A DNA stretch of 57,185 bases from Azonexus fungiphilus (GTDB lineage: Bacteria > Pseudomonadota > Gammaproteobacteria > Burkholderiales > Rhodocyclaceae), in assembly GCF_003634965.1 (NCBI RefSeq), contig NZ_RBXP01000005.1:1-57185 (forward strand), in the 5' to 3' direction. Below are positions 36,496-45,315 of the stretch, one piece after another; the first letter of the stretch is position 1; each line of letters opens with the position of its first letter. Below the pieces are notes generated by a model. That model was given only the letters and a program-made list of their open reading frames with translations. It was not told the origin of the DNA and did not search any database. The position numbers and the translations under genes are program-made.

Positions 36496-37491
36496 ATGAA
36501 TTCCTTCAAGGCACTGCTGATCGAGGAAAACGAAGGCAAGGTTGGCCATCGTTTTGTCGACATGGGCATCGATGATCTCGATGCCGGTGAAGTGGTCATC
36601 CGGGTCGCCTATTCGAGCATCAACTATAAGGACGCACTGGCTGCGACCGGCGCCGGCAAGATCATTCGCCGTTTTCCCTGCGTCGGCGGCATCGATCTCT
36701 CGGGGACCGTGGTGTCGAGCGCCGATGCCCGTTTCAAGGCCGGTGATCCGGTCATTGCGACCAGCTTCGACATCGGCGTCGCCCATCATGGCGGTTATGC
36801 CGAATACGCCCGCGTACCCGCCGACTGGGTCGTCCCCTTGCCCGCCGGTCTCAGCCTGCATGAGGCAATGGCACTCGGTACTGCTGGGTTTACCGCCGCG
36901 CTCGGCGTTGTGCGCATGGAAGAGAATGGCCTTACCCCGGACAAGGGGCCGGTCATTGTCACCGGTGCAACCGGCGGAGTCGGCAGCCTGGCGGTCGACA
37001 TGCTGGCCCAGCGCGGCTATCGCGTCGTCGCCCTGACCGGCAAGGAGAGCGAAGCCGATTACCTGCGCAACCTGGGGGCTGCCGAGGTGATGCTGCGTCA
37101 GAGCCTCGACCTGAGCAAGATTCGTCCGCTTGATCGGGCGCGCTGGGCGGGTGCGGTGGACAACCTCGGTGGCGATGTTCTCGCCTGGATCGCCAGCACG
37201 ATGGAGCAGGGTGGAACCATCGCCAGCATCGGTCTGGCCGCGAGCATGTCGCTGAAGACCACGGTGGCGCCGTTCATCCTGCGTGGTGTCTCGCTGCTTG
37301 GCATCGATTCGGGTTACATCGGTGAGCCTTACCGCAGCGGCGTCTGGCAGCGTCTGGCAACCGATCTGCGGCCGCCGCATCTGGGGCAGATGTCGCGCGC
37401 GATCCCGTTTGCCGATCTGCCGGCAACTTTCGATGAATACATAGGTGGTCGCGCCAAGGGGCGCGTCGTCGTCGATATTGCCGGTGGCTGA
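36496..37491 (+). CDS. acuI: AcuI/YhdH family NADPH-dependent oxidoreductase (acrylyl-CoA reductase type)
   Basis: A 331 aa zinc-free medium-chain dehydrogenase/reductase. SSINYKDALAATG and GIDLSGTV are typical of the YhdH/AcuI subgroup; VTGATGGVGSLAVDML is the NADPH-binding Rossmann motif (about 150-165), and RGVSLLGIDS is a late family motif. AcuI reduces acrylyl-CoA to propionyl-CoA; YhdH relatives may reduce quinones or toxic acryloyl compounds. prpE nearby favours the acrylate/propionate role. GAGGAGA precedes ATG 36496; an upstream ATG (36454) is less likely. Confidence 0.85.
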   Translation: MNSFKALLIEENEGKVGHRFVDMGIDDLDAGEVVIRVAYSSINYKDALAATGAGKIIRRFPCVGGIDLSGTVVSSADARFKAGDPVIATSFDIGVAHHGGYAEYARVPADWVVPLPAGLSLHEAMALGTAGFTAALGVVRMEENGLTPDKGPVIVTGATGGVGSLAVDMLAQRGYRVVALTGKESEADYLRNLGAAEVMLRQSLDLSKIRPLDRARWAGAVDNLGGDVLAWIASTMEQGGTIASIGLAASMSLKTTVAPFILRGVSLLGIDSGYIGEPYRSGVWQRLATDLRPPHLGQMSRAIPFADLPATFDEYIGGRAKGRVVVDIAGG

Positions 37492-37492
37492 C

Positions 37493-38608
37493 ATGTCCGA
37501 TCTGCCGCGCGTTCTGGTTGTTGACGACTCCCGTCTGGTGCGCGCCTCGCTGGTCCAGCATATCCGGTCGCAATACGAGGTCCGCGAGGAAGCCGACGGC
37601 GATGCCGCCTGGCAGACGCTGGTTCTCGACCAGTCGATCAGGGCCGTTGTTTCCGACCTGCAGATGCCCAAGATGAACGGCTACGAGTTGCTTGAGCGCT
37701 TGCGCTCCTCGCGCCTGCGCCGTTTGCAGCAGATGCCCTTCATCCTCGTTTCCGGCGAGGAAACCGAAGAGGAGCGCGGCAAGGCACGCGGTCTCGGCGC
37801 GTCCGACTTCATTACCAAAGGCAGCGGCGCGATCGAGATACTGACTCGTCTTGGCAACCTTCTTGCCTTGCAGCAGGCTCAGGAAAATCTGGACAACGGT
37901 CGCGAGCAGATGGTCCAGAATCCGGCGACCGGCCTGTTCACCCGCAAGTATCTGGAATTGCAGGCGGCGCAGGCCCTGTCGCATTCGGCCCGGCATGGAA
38001 TCGATGTCAGTCTGATGGTGCTGGGTTTTGATGGCTACGGCGAATTGTCGCGCCGGCTTGGCCCGCAATTGGCCGAGGAGGTTGGCAACCGCTTCGCCCG
38101 GATGCTCGCTGGCAAGATGCGCCAGGAGGACAGTCTCGGTCACGTTGCCGAAGGCCAGTTTGCCGTCGTCTCGCCGGGGACGGCGCCCAATTACTGCGCC
38201 AGTTTTGCCGAGCGCGTGCGGCAGGCGGTCGAGGTGTCCCGGCTGTCGGTTCAGGGGCAATCACTGGCGTTGACCGTCAGCATCGGTTTGGCCAGTGTGC
38301 CGACCGATGTCGTCAGCTCCGCCGGGGCGCTGCTCGATCTGGCGACCCAGCGCATGCAGCAGGCGATGCAGGCGGGGGGCAACCGCACCGAAGCCGGGGG
38401 CAGTCTGCCAGCAACCCGGCCGATTTCGCTGCAGCATGCGCTGGAGTTGCTGCGGGCCAATCGCCAGGGGCCGGTGTTGCCGCATCTGGATGCCTTGCTG
38501 GCGCAATTGCTGCCGCTGCTCAGCCTGATCGACGAAAAACTCGATTTGACTCTCCCGGTTGCGGAGATCGAGCGTTATCTGGAAGAACGGAAAGCAGGCC
38601 AAAAATAA
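37493..38608 (+). CDS. Response regulator with degenerate GGDEF domain
   Basis: A 371 aa protein: receiver domain (about 1-125, acidic pair VVDDS, phosphoacceptor Asp in VVSDLQMPKMNGYELL, conserved Lys in FITKGS), then a GGDEF-like domain (about 145-290) that begins NPATGLFTRKYLELQ. The GGDEF signature is replaced by AEGQF, so diguanylate cyclase activity is unlikely. The C-terminal ~70 residues are helical (LQHALELLRAN). It starts 1 base after acuI stop, implying coupled expression. No histidine kinase gene is adjacent. Confidence 0.87.
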   Translation: MSDLPRVLVVDDSRLVRASLVQHIRSQYEVREEADGDAAWQTLVLDQSIRAVVSDLQMPKMNGYELLERLRSSRLRRLQQMPFILVSGEETEEERGKARGLGASDFITKGSGAIEILTRLGNLLALQQAQENLDNGREQMVQNPATGLFTRKYLELQAAQALSHSARHGIDVSLMVLGFDGYGELSRRLGPQLAEEVGNRFARMLAGKMRQEDSLGHVAEGQFAVVSPGTAPNYCASFAERVRQAVEVSRLSVQGQSLALTVSIGLASVPTDVVSSAGALLDLATQRMQQAMQAGGNRTEAGGSLPATRPISLQHALELLRANRQGPVLPHLDALLAQLLPLLSLIDEKLDLTLPVAEIERYLEERKAGQK

Positions 38609-38659
38609 TCCGTTCCTTCGTTTTTGAAGTGCAGGAAACCATTAGCTAGAGGGAGTTTT

Positions 38660-40552
38660 ATGGCAACTTACAAGGAGTTTCACCAGTATTCGATCGAGCA
38701 GCCCGATGCGTTCTGGACCGAACAGGCCGGGCTGATCGACTGGAAAGAACCGTTTACCCAGGTCTGCGATTTCTCGCGCCCACCGTTTGCCAAGTGGTTT
38801 GTCGGCGGCAAGACCAACCTGTGTCACAACGCGATCGATCGTCACGCCGCCAAGCGTCCGGATGGGCGTGCGCTGATCTACATTTCGACCGAAACCGACG
38901 AGGAAAGGATCTATTCCTTCGCCGAACTGCAGGCCGAGGTCGAGCGCATGGCGGCGATCTACAAGAGTCTCGGTGTCAAGAAAGGCGACCGTGTCCTGAT
39001 CTACATGCCGATGATCCCGCAGGCAGCATTCGCGATGTTTGCGGCAGCCCGTATCGGGGCGATCCACTCGGTGGTTTTCGGCGGCTTTGCTTCCGGTTCG
39101 CTGGCGACGCGCATCGACGATGCCAAGCCGACCCTGATCGTCTCTTCCGACGCCGGCATGCGCGGCGGCAAGGCGGTTCCTTACAAGCACCTGCTCGACG
39201 AAGCGATCGAGATCGCCGAACACAAGCCGGCCAAGGTGCTGATGGTCGATCGCGGCCTCGACAAGGGGTTCAACAAGGTTGAAGGTCGCGACGTCGATTA
39301 CGCGACGCTGCGCGAACAGCACCTGAATGCTCGCGTCGAGTGCGAATGGCTGGAATCCTCCGAGCCGTCCTACATCCTCTACACCTCCGGCACCACCGGC
39401 AAGCCGAAGGGCGTGCAGCGCGATACCGGCGGCTACGCCGTGGCGCTGGCCTCGTCGATGAAGCACATCTACTGCGGCGGCGAGGGCGAAACCTATTTCT
39501 CCACCTCCGACATCGGCTGGGTGGTCGGTCACTCCTACATCATCTACGGCCCGCTGATCGCCGGCATGGCCACGATCATGTACGAAGGCACGCCGCTGCG
39601 CCCCGACCCGGGCATCTGGTGGCAGATCGTCGAGAAGTACAAGGTCAACGTGATGTTCTCCGCGCCGACCGCCGCCCGCGTGCTGAAGAAGCAGGACCCG
39701 GCGTACATGCACAAATACGACCTGTCGTCGCTGAAGCACATCTTCATGGCCGGCGAGCCGCTGGATCAGCCGACGCACGAGTGGTTCCAGAACGAAACCG
39801 GCAAGCCGGTCATCGACAACTACTGGCAGACCGAAACCGGCTGGCCGATGCTGGCCGCGCTGCACGGCGTCGAGAAGACCCCGATCAAGTTCGGTTCGCC
39901 GTCCTTCCCGGTCTATGGCTACAACCTGAAGATCTTCCGCGAGGACGGCTCGGAATGCGGTCCGAACGAGAAGGGCATCGCCGCCGTCGTGCCGCCGCTG
40001 CCGCCGGGCTGCCTGTCCACCGTCTGGGGCCAGGACGACCGCTTCGTTTCCACCTACTTCACGCTGTTCAAGGAACCGCTGGTCTACTCGTCCTACGACT
40101 GGGCGATCAAGGATGACGAAGGCTACTTCACCATCCTCGGTCGTACCGACGACGTCATCAACGTCGCCGGCCATCGCCTGGGCACTCGCGAAATCGAGGA
40201 AGCGATCCAGAATCACGCCGCCATCGCTGAAGTCGCCGTGGTCGGCGTCGAGGACAAGTTGAAGGGCCAGATGCCGATGGCCTTCGCCGTGGTCAAGGAT
40301 GCGTCCAAGATCGCCACGCCGGAGCTGGTCAAGGCACTGGAAAAGGAAGTCTTCGCCACCGTTGACGGTATCCTTGGTGCCATCGCCCGTCCGGCCCGCG
40401 TACATTTCGTCGTTGGCCTGCCGAAGACCCGTTCCGGCAAGATGCTGCGCCGTTCCCTGCAGGCGCTGGCCGAAGGCCGTGATCCGGGCGATCTGACGAC
40501 GATCGAGGATCCGTCGACGCTGGAAAACATCAAGAAGTTGCTCGCCGGCTGA
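38660..40552 (+). CDS. prpE: Propionyl-CoA synthetase (propionate--CoA ligase)
   Basis: AMP-forming acyl-CoA synthetase, 630 aa, activating propionate (and acrylate or 3-hydroxypropionate in some organisms). Signature YTSGTTGKPKGVQRD, then DNYWQTETGWPM, the hinge GRTDDVINVAGHRL, and the C-terminal catalytic lysine in TRSGKMLRR. The N-terminal segment and HAAKRPDGRALIYIS are typical of PrpE rather than Acs. AGAGGGAG precedes ATG 38660. Ends with a strong terminator. No prpBCD genes are in the window. Confidence 0.93.
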   Translation: MATYKEFHQYSIEQPDAFWTEQAGLIDWKEPFTQVCDFSRPPFAKWFVGGKTNLCHNAIDRHAAKRPDGRALIYISTETDEERIYSFAELQAEVERMAAIYKSLGVKKGDRVLIYMPMIPQAAFAMFAAARIGAIHSVVFGGFASGSLATRIDDAKPTLIVSSDAGMRGGKAVPYKHLLDEAIEIAEHKPAKVLMVDRGLDKGFNKVEGRDVDYATLREQHLNARVECEWLESSEPSYILYTSGTTGKPKGVQRDTGGYAVALASSMKHIYCGGEGETYFSTSDIGWVVGHSYIIYGPLIAGMATIMYEGTPLRPDPGIWWQIVEKYKVNVMFSAPTAARVLKKQDPAYMHKYDLSSLKHIFMAGEPLDQPTHEWFQNETGKPVIDNYWQTETGWPMLAALHGVEKTPIKFGSPSFPVYGYNLKIFREDGSECGPNEKGIAAVVPPLPPGCLSTVWGQDDRFVSTYFTLFKEPLVYSSYDWAIKDDEGYFTILGRTDDVINVAGHRLGTREIEEAIQNHAAIAEVAVVGVEDKLKGQMPMAFAVVKDASKIATPELVKALEKEVFATVDGILGAIARPARVHFVVGLPKTRSGKMLRRSLQALAEGRDPGDLTTIEDPSTLENIKKLLAG

Positions 40553-40569
40553 GCCGGGTATTCCGGATC

Positions 40570-40601
40570 AAACCCGCCGCCTGAGTGCGGCGGGTTTTTT
40601 T
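40570..40601 (+). terminator. Rho-independent terminator of prpE
   Basis: AAACCCGCCGC (40570-40580) pairs with GCGGCGGGTTT (40587-40597), followed by TTTT to 40601; an 11 bp stem with a 6 nt loop. Confidence 0.9.
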
Positions 40602-40681
40602 ATGCCCGCAGTTGTAAGAATCGGCGCCGGGGGCGGGTGCTAAAATGCTTGCCCACCCGCTTTCTGCGATGATCCACAGCA

Positions 40682-42169
40682 ATGATTTATGAAACCGTAG
40701 CCGCCGTTGACCTCGGGTCAAACAGCTTTCGCCTTCAGGTCGGTCGCGTCGTGGACGACCAGATTTATCCGCTTGATTCGCTGAAGGAGCCGGTCCGCCT
40801 GGCATCCGGGCTGACTGCCGACAAGCTGCTTGATGCCGATGCCCAGTCGCGGGCACTGGCGGCACTGAGACGGTTCGGCGAGCGCTTGCGCGGCCTCGAT
40901 GCAGGCGCGGTGCGAGCGGTGGCGACCAACACCCTGCGCGTTGCCAAGAACGTATCGCAGTTCCTGCCGCAGGCCGAGGAGGCTCTCGGCTTTCCGATCG
41001 AGGTCATCGCCGGCCGCGAAGAAGCGCGCCTGATCTATCTCGGTGCTTCGCACTCGCTGCCGACGGCAAGCCACAAGCGCCTGGTCGTCGATATCGGTGG
41101 TGGTTCGACCGAATTCATCATCGGCAAGCGCCACGATCCGCAGTTGATGGAGTCCCTGTACATGGGCTGCGTCAGCTTCACGATGCGCTATTTTCCGGGC
41201 GGCAAGGTGGACAAGCGTCGCTTGCGCGAAGCCCAGGTCGCCGCGGCCAAGGAAATCGAGCTGATCGCCCACGATTACCAGCGCCTGGGTTGGAAGGAGG
41301 CAGTCGGTTCGTCGGGGTCGGCGAGGGCGATTGCCGATATTCTCGAAATGAACGAAATGAACCCCGGCGGCGAGAGTGGCATCACCCGGGTCGGCCTGGA
41401 GCGTCTGTGCTCGCTGCTGGTCAAGGCAGGGTCGGCCGATGCGCTCGAGTTGCGGGGTGTCAAGGGTGATCGCTTGCCGGTTCTGCCCGGTGGCATCGCG
41501 ATCATGTCGGCGGTGTTCGAGGAACTGGACATCGAGCGGATGACCTACGCCGATGGTGCGTTGCGCCTGGGCGTGCTCTATGACCTGCTCGGCCGCTTCC
41601 ATCATCACGACATGCGCGATGCGACGGTTGCCAGCTTCCGCAAGCGCTATCAGGTCGAGCGCGATCAGGTCGAACGCGTCGAGGCCGCCGCCCTGTCGGC
41701 GCTGACGCAGCTGAGTGCTGGCGATCCCGATGAGGTCGACTTACAGTACCTGTCCTGGGCCTGCCGTCTGCACGAGATCGGTATTTCAGTGGCGCACAAC
41801 GCCTACCACAAGCACGGTGCCTACATCCTGACTTATGCCGACATGCCCGGTTTCTCGAAGAAGGATCAGGCGCGTCTGGCGATGCTGGTTCTGGGGCACC
41901 GCGGCAAGCTCGAGAAACTGGGTGGGGTGCCCACGGTCGACAGCATCTGGACGCTGATTTTCTGTCTGCGCCTGGCGGTCTCGCTGCATCGTACCCGCGA
42001 CGATCGGGCAATGCCGGCGTGGCGGGTGTCGCTTACCGAACGCGGTTTCCTGCTCGAGTTGCCTGAGGCATGGCTGGCGGAAAATCCCTGGACTGCCGCA
42101 GCACTGGGGGAGGAAACCATTGTCTGGCGGCAGATCGGCCGCGAGTTTGTCGTCCGTGCCCTGCGCTGA
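40682..42169 (+). CDS. ppx: Exopolyphosphatase (Ppx/GppA family)
   Basis: A 495 aa ASKHA-fold phosphatase that removes terminal phosphate from polyphosphate or pppGpp. Phosphate-1 loop VDLGSNSFRLQVG at the N terminus, catalytic/structural DIGGGSTEF near 140, and a C-terminal HD-like helical domain with WACRLHEIGISVAHNAYHKH, typical of long Ppx proteins. It follows the prpE terminator; a TAAAAT at 40641-40646 could be a -10. It converges with the TetR gene, 8 bases apart. Confidence 0.94.
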   Translation: MIYETVAAVDLGSNSFRLQVGRVVDDQIYPLDSLKEPVRLASGLTADKLLDADAQSRALAALRRFGERLRGLDAGAVRAVATNTLRVAKNVSQFLPQAEEALGFPIEVIAGREEARLIYLGASHSLPTASHKRLVVDIGGGSTEFIIGKRHDPQLMESLYMGCVSFTMRYFPGGKVDKRRLREAQVAAAKEIELIAHDYQRLGWKEAVGSSGSARAIADILEMNEMNPGGESGITRVGLERLCSLLVKAGSADALELRGVKGDRLPVLPGGIAIMSAVFEELDIERMTYADGALRLGVLYDLLGRFHHHDMRDATVASFRKRYQVERDQVERVEAAALSALTQLSAGDPDEVDLQYLSWACRLHEIGISVAHNAYHKHGAYILTYADMPGFSKKDQARLAMLVLGHRGKLEKLGGVPTVDSIWTLIFCLRLAVSLHRTRDDRAMPAWRVSLTERGFLLELPEAWLAENPWTAAALGEETIVWRQIGREFVVRALR

Positions 42170-42177
42170 CGCAGGAG

Positions 42178-42801
42178 TCAGTCAGCAACGATGTGTTCGG
42201 CGATGCGCTTCTTGAGGTCGCCCGGGTTGGTCTCGAAACGGGAGAAGTGCATCAGCGACAGTCCGAATACGCAGCCGTATAGCAGCAGGCTGCGGCTACG
42301 CGCCTCGGCATCGTCCATGCCGGAACTGACGAACAGCCGCCGGGTGCATTCGAGCCGGTAGAGATCGACGGCTTCGACCACTGCGGCGGCGCGGGCGTCG
42401 TGACGAGCCCAGTCGCGGACGGCAAGCTCGATCGACATGCCTTTACGGTTGCGGCTGGCACCGTACACCTCGATTGCATAGTGCAGTTGCTGGCGCTCCT
42501 GGCCCGGTTGGACGGAGGTGGTTTTTTCGATATCACGGATGCGGCCTTCGCGCCAGCGTTCGAGTACGGCATCGAGCAGGGCTTGACGATCCTTGAAGTG
42601 CCAGTAGAAACTGCCTTTGGTGACACCGCAACGCTTGGCCAGGAGCTCGACACGCAGACCGGCGATGCCGTCCTTGGCAAGAACGTCGATTGCCGCGTCG
42701 ACCCAGCGTGCCGGATCAAGCTGGCTGCGCGCAGGGGCAGCCTTCCCGGGGCTGCGAACGACGCCGGTTCCGGTCTGGGGCTTGACAGCTTTATTTTCCA
42801 T
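42178..42801 (-). CDS. TetR family transcriptional regulator
   Basis: A 207 aa TetR repressor. The N-terminal HTH (about 30-75) has AIDVLAKDGIAGLRVELLAK and CGVTKGSFYWHFKDRQALLDAVL, the hallmark recognition helix. The C-terminal ligand domain is unassigned. Its start codon lies inside the first of two CATAC-N6-GTATG sites shared with etfBA, suggesting autorepression and control of etfBA. The ligand may be an acyl-CoA or other metabolite, by analogy with TetR regulators of acyl-CoA metabolism; this is inference. Confidence 0.92.
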   Translation of the reverse strand: MENKAVKPQTGTGVVRSPGKAAPARSQLDPARWVDAAIDVLAKDGIAGLRVELLAKRCGVTKGSFYWHFKDRQALLDAVLERWREGRIRDIEKTTSVQPGQERQQLHYAIEVYGASRNRKGMSIELAVRDWARHDARAAAVVEAVDLYRLECTRRLFVSSGMDDAEARSRSLLLYGCVFGLSLMHFSRFETNPGDLKKRIAEHIVAD

Positions 42802-42838
42802 ACACTACCGTATGCTCTTTTCCATACGACACAGTATG
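42799..42838. promoter_or_regulatory. Two TetR-type operators between tetR and etfB
   Basis: CATAC-N6-GTATG occurs twice: 42799-42814 and 42823-42838, with centres 24 bp apart. Site 1 overlaps the TetR start codon (its CAT is the ATG read on the minus strand). Identical half-sites and equal spacers make a cooperative TetR dimer pair likely, repressing both genes. Confidence 0.8.
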
Positions 42839-42915
42839 GTGATTGTGCGGTTTGCCAAGTCGTCTGTCAAACGGCGACAGTTTCGAAAAACATCGATCGA
42901 TAAAAGGAGATGCCA

Positions 42916-43665
42916 GTGAAAATTCTCGTTCCCGTGAAACGGGTGGTGGACTACAACGTCAAGGTTCGGGTCAAGGCCGATGGCAGCGGCGTCGATCTGG
43001 CCAATGTAAAGATGAGCATGAACCCGTTCGACGAAATCGCCGTCGAAGAAGCGGTTCGTCTCAAGGAAGCCGGGATCGCCAGCGAAGTCGTTGCGGTCTC
43101 CTGCGGCCCGGCGGCATGCCAGGAAACCCTGCGCACGGCAATGGCCATCGGTGCCGATCGCGGCATCCTCGTTGAAACCGATGTCGAGCTGCAGCCGCTG
43201 GCCGTGGCCAAGCTGCTCAAGGCGCTCTGCGACAAGGAGCAGCCGCAACTGGTCGTGTGTGGCAAGCAGGCGATCGACGATGATGCCAACCAGACCGGGC
43301 AGATGCTGGCAGCGCTGGCCGGTTGGCCGCAGGCGACCTTCGCCTCCAAGGTGGTGGTAGCCGAGGGCAAGGCGACGGTCACCCGCGAAATCGACGGTGG
43401 CCTGGAAACCCTGCAGTTCCCGCTGCCGGCTGTGGTGACCACCGACCTGCGCCTGAACGAGCCGCGCTACGCAACCCTGCCGAACATCATGAAGGCCAAG
43501 AAGAAGCCGCTTGATACCGTCAAGCCGGAGGATCTGGCGGTCGACGTCGCGCCGCGACTGAAAACGCTCAAGGTTGTCGAGCCGGCCAAGCGTTCGGCTG
43601 GCGTCAAGGTGGCCGATGTGGCCGAACTGGTGAATAAACTGAAGAACGAAGCGAAGGTGATCTGA
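42916..43665 (+). CDS. etfB: Electron transfer flavoprotein subunit beta
   Basis: Small subunit of ETF, 249 aa, which binds AMP and shuttles electrons from acyl-CoA dehydrogenases to ETF:quinone oxidoreductase. [20 protein letters not shown] at the N terminus, [16 protein letters not shown] and [17 protein letters not shown] are family hallmarks. GTG at 42916 is preferred because AAGGAG (42904-42909) stands 6 bases upstream; the ATG at 42910 touches the Shine-Dalgarno. Followed 1 base later by etfA. Confidence 0.96.
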   Translation: MKILVPVKRVVDYNVKVRVKADGSGVDLANVKMSMNPFDEIAVEEAVRLKEAGIASEVVAVSCGPAACQETLRTAMAIGADRGILVETDVELQPLAVAKLLKALCDKEQPQLVVCGKQAIDDDANQTGQMLAALAGWPQATFASKVVVAEGKATVTREIDGGLETLQFPLPAVVTTDLRLNEPRYATLPNIMKAKKKPLDTVKPEDLAVDVAPRLKTLKVVEPAKRSAGVKVADVAELVNKLKNEAKVI

Positions 43666-43666
43666 C

Positions 43667-44599
43667 ATGACCATTCTCGTAATTGCCGAGCACGATCAGC
43701 AAACCCTCAAGTCGGCGACGCTCAACACCGTTGCTGCTGCCGTCAAGATCGGTGGCGACATTCATCTGCTCGTTGCCGGCGCGGCGTGTGCAGCCGCCGC
43801 TGCCCAGGCGGCGACCCTGCAGGGCGTGACCAAGGTGCTCGTCGTTGATGCTCCGCAGTATGCTGCGCAGACCGCCGAAAGCCTTGCTGCCCTGGTGGTT
43901 GCCAGTGCCGGTGGCTATTCGCACATCCTTGCGCCGGCGACCACGTTCGGCAAGAACGTCCTGCCGCGCGTCGCCGCGCTGCTCGACGTCGCCCAGATTT
44001 CCGAAATCACCGCCGTCGAATCGGCCGATACCTTCGTCCGCCCGATTTACGCTGGCAACGCCATGGCGACGGTGCAGAGCGCCGATGCGGTCAAGGTCAT
44101 CACCGTCCGGACCACGGCCTTCGATGCCGTCGCCAGCGGCAATTCGGCCCCGGTCGAGGCGTTGGCCGCGGCTGCGGAGTCCGGGGCGACGCAGTTGCTC
44201 GGTCGCGAACTGACCAAGTCCGAGCGTCCTGAGCTGGGTGCTGCCAAGATCATCGTTTCCGGTGGTCGTGGCCTGGGCAGCGGCGAGAACTACCACAAGC
44301 TGCTCGAACCGCTTGCCGACAAGCTGGGCGCTGCGCTTGGCGCCAGCCGGGCGGCGGTGGATGCCGGTTTCGTGCCGAACGACTATCAGGTTGGCCAGAC
44401 CGGCAAGGTGGTGGCACCGCAGTTGTATGTAGCGGTTGGTATTTCCGGTGCCATTCAGCATCTGGCCGGGATGAAGGACTCCAAGGTGATCGTCGCCATC
44501 AACAAGGATCCGGATGCGCCGATCTTCCAGGTGGCTGATTACGGCCTGGTCGCCGACTTGTTTGAAACCGTGCCGCAACTGGAGAGCGCACTCGGCTAA
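43667..44599 (+). CDS. etfA: Electron transfer flavoprotein subunit alpha
   Basis: FAD-binding large subunit of ETF, 310 aa. The C-terminal half contains the FAD motif [13 protein letters not shown], then [45 protein letters not shown], the signature of the family, and [21 protein letters not shown]-terminal domain is an adenine nucleotide alpha hydrolase-like fold. Operon etfBA is divergent from tetR. No acyl-CoA dehydrogenase gene is adjacent. Confidence 0.97.
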   Translation: MTILVIAEHDQQTLKSATLNTVAAAVKIGGDIHLLVAGAACAAAAAQAATLQGVTKVLVVDAPQYAAQTAESLAALVVASAGGYSHILAPATTFGKNVLPRVAALLDVAQISEITAVESADTFVRPIYAGNAMATVQSADAVKVITVRTTAFDAVASGNSAPVEALAAAAESGATQLLGRELTKSERPELGAAKIIVSGGRGLGSGENYHKLLEPLADKLGAALGASRAAVDAGFVPNDYQVGQTGKVVAPQLYVAVGISGAIQHLAGMKDSKVIVAINKDPDAPIFQVADYGLVADLFETVPQLESALG

Positions 44600-44608
44600 A
44601 ATGCCGGG

Positions 44609-45274
44609 GTGAATCTCACCGACGATCTGCTGGGCGAAATGTGGTACTGGGTAGCTTGGGCTGCCTGGCTGCCGCTTTTCGCCCGCAGCGTCTGGCTTGC
44701 TCCCTGGCGCCGCCTGAGGGACTCGGAGCAGTCGAATCTATGGCTGGGTATGATCGTTCTGCTGGTTTTCGTATGGAGCATGAAAGCCGGCGTCAATCCG
44801 GGGCTTTCCCTGCATCTCCTCGGTGCCAACGTCTTCACGCTGGCTTTCGGTCCGCATCTCGCTTTTGTCGGTTTGTCGCTGGTCACGCTCGGAGTGACGC
44901 TCAATGGTGCTGACGGCATTCTTGCCTATGCCATGAATGCACTGCTGCTTGCCGGGCTGGCAACCGCTTTGAGCCAATGCCTGTTTAGGATCGTCTCCGG
45001 CATCCTGCCGCGCCATTTCTTCATCTACATATTCGTCAATGCCTTCATCGCCGGCGGGGTGGTGGTTCTTGGCGTCGGATTGGCGTCGACCGTACTCTTG
45101 GGCGTCGCCGGGGCTTATGCTTGGGAGTTCCTGTTTTCCGAGCATTTTCCGTATTATCTGTTGCTGGCATTTGCCGAGGCTTGGCTGTCCGGGATGGTGA
45201 TCACACTCTTTGTCGTCTATCGGCCGCAATGGGTGGAATCTTTCGACGATTCTCGTTATCTTTCCGATAAATAA
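44609..45274 (+). CDS. ECF-type (CbiM-like) transporter permease, orphan
   Basis: A 221 aa membrane protein with six or so TM helices. LSLHLLGANVFTLAFGPHLAF is similar to the HLLGA segment of CbiM/NikM substrate-binding components of cobalt/nickel ECF transporters. However, it starts with an extra segment and does not show the N-terminal MHI metal-entry motif of CbiM, so its substrate is unclear. No T component or ATPase is nearby. GTG start at 44609 (an ATG at 44601 is out of frame). Follows etfA by 9 bases. Confidence 0.72.
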   Translation: MNLTDDLLGEMWYWVAWAAWLPLFARSVWLAPWRRLRDSEQSNLWLGMIVLLVFVWSMKAGVNPGLSLHLLGANVFTLAFGPHLAFVGLSLVTLGVTLNGADGILAYAMNALLLAGLATALSQCLFRIVSGILPRHFFIYIFVNAFIAGGVVVLGVGLASTVLLGVAGAYAWEFLFSEHFPYYLLLAFAEAWLSGMVITLFVVYRPQWVESFDDSRYLSDK

Positions 45275-45315
45275 GCGCTACAATCCGAATATTTGAACGT
45301 CATTAGGGGGCGTCG

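Noticed and set aside
42910..42915. ATG start for etfB at 42910
   Set aside because: It directly abuts the AAGGAG ribosome binding site; GTG 42916 has correct spacing and gives the family N terminus MKILVPVKR.
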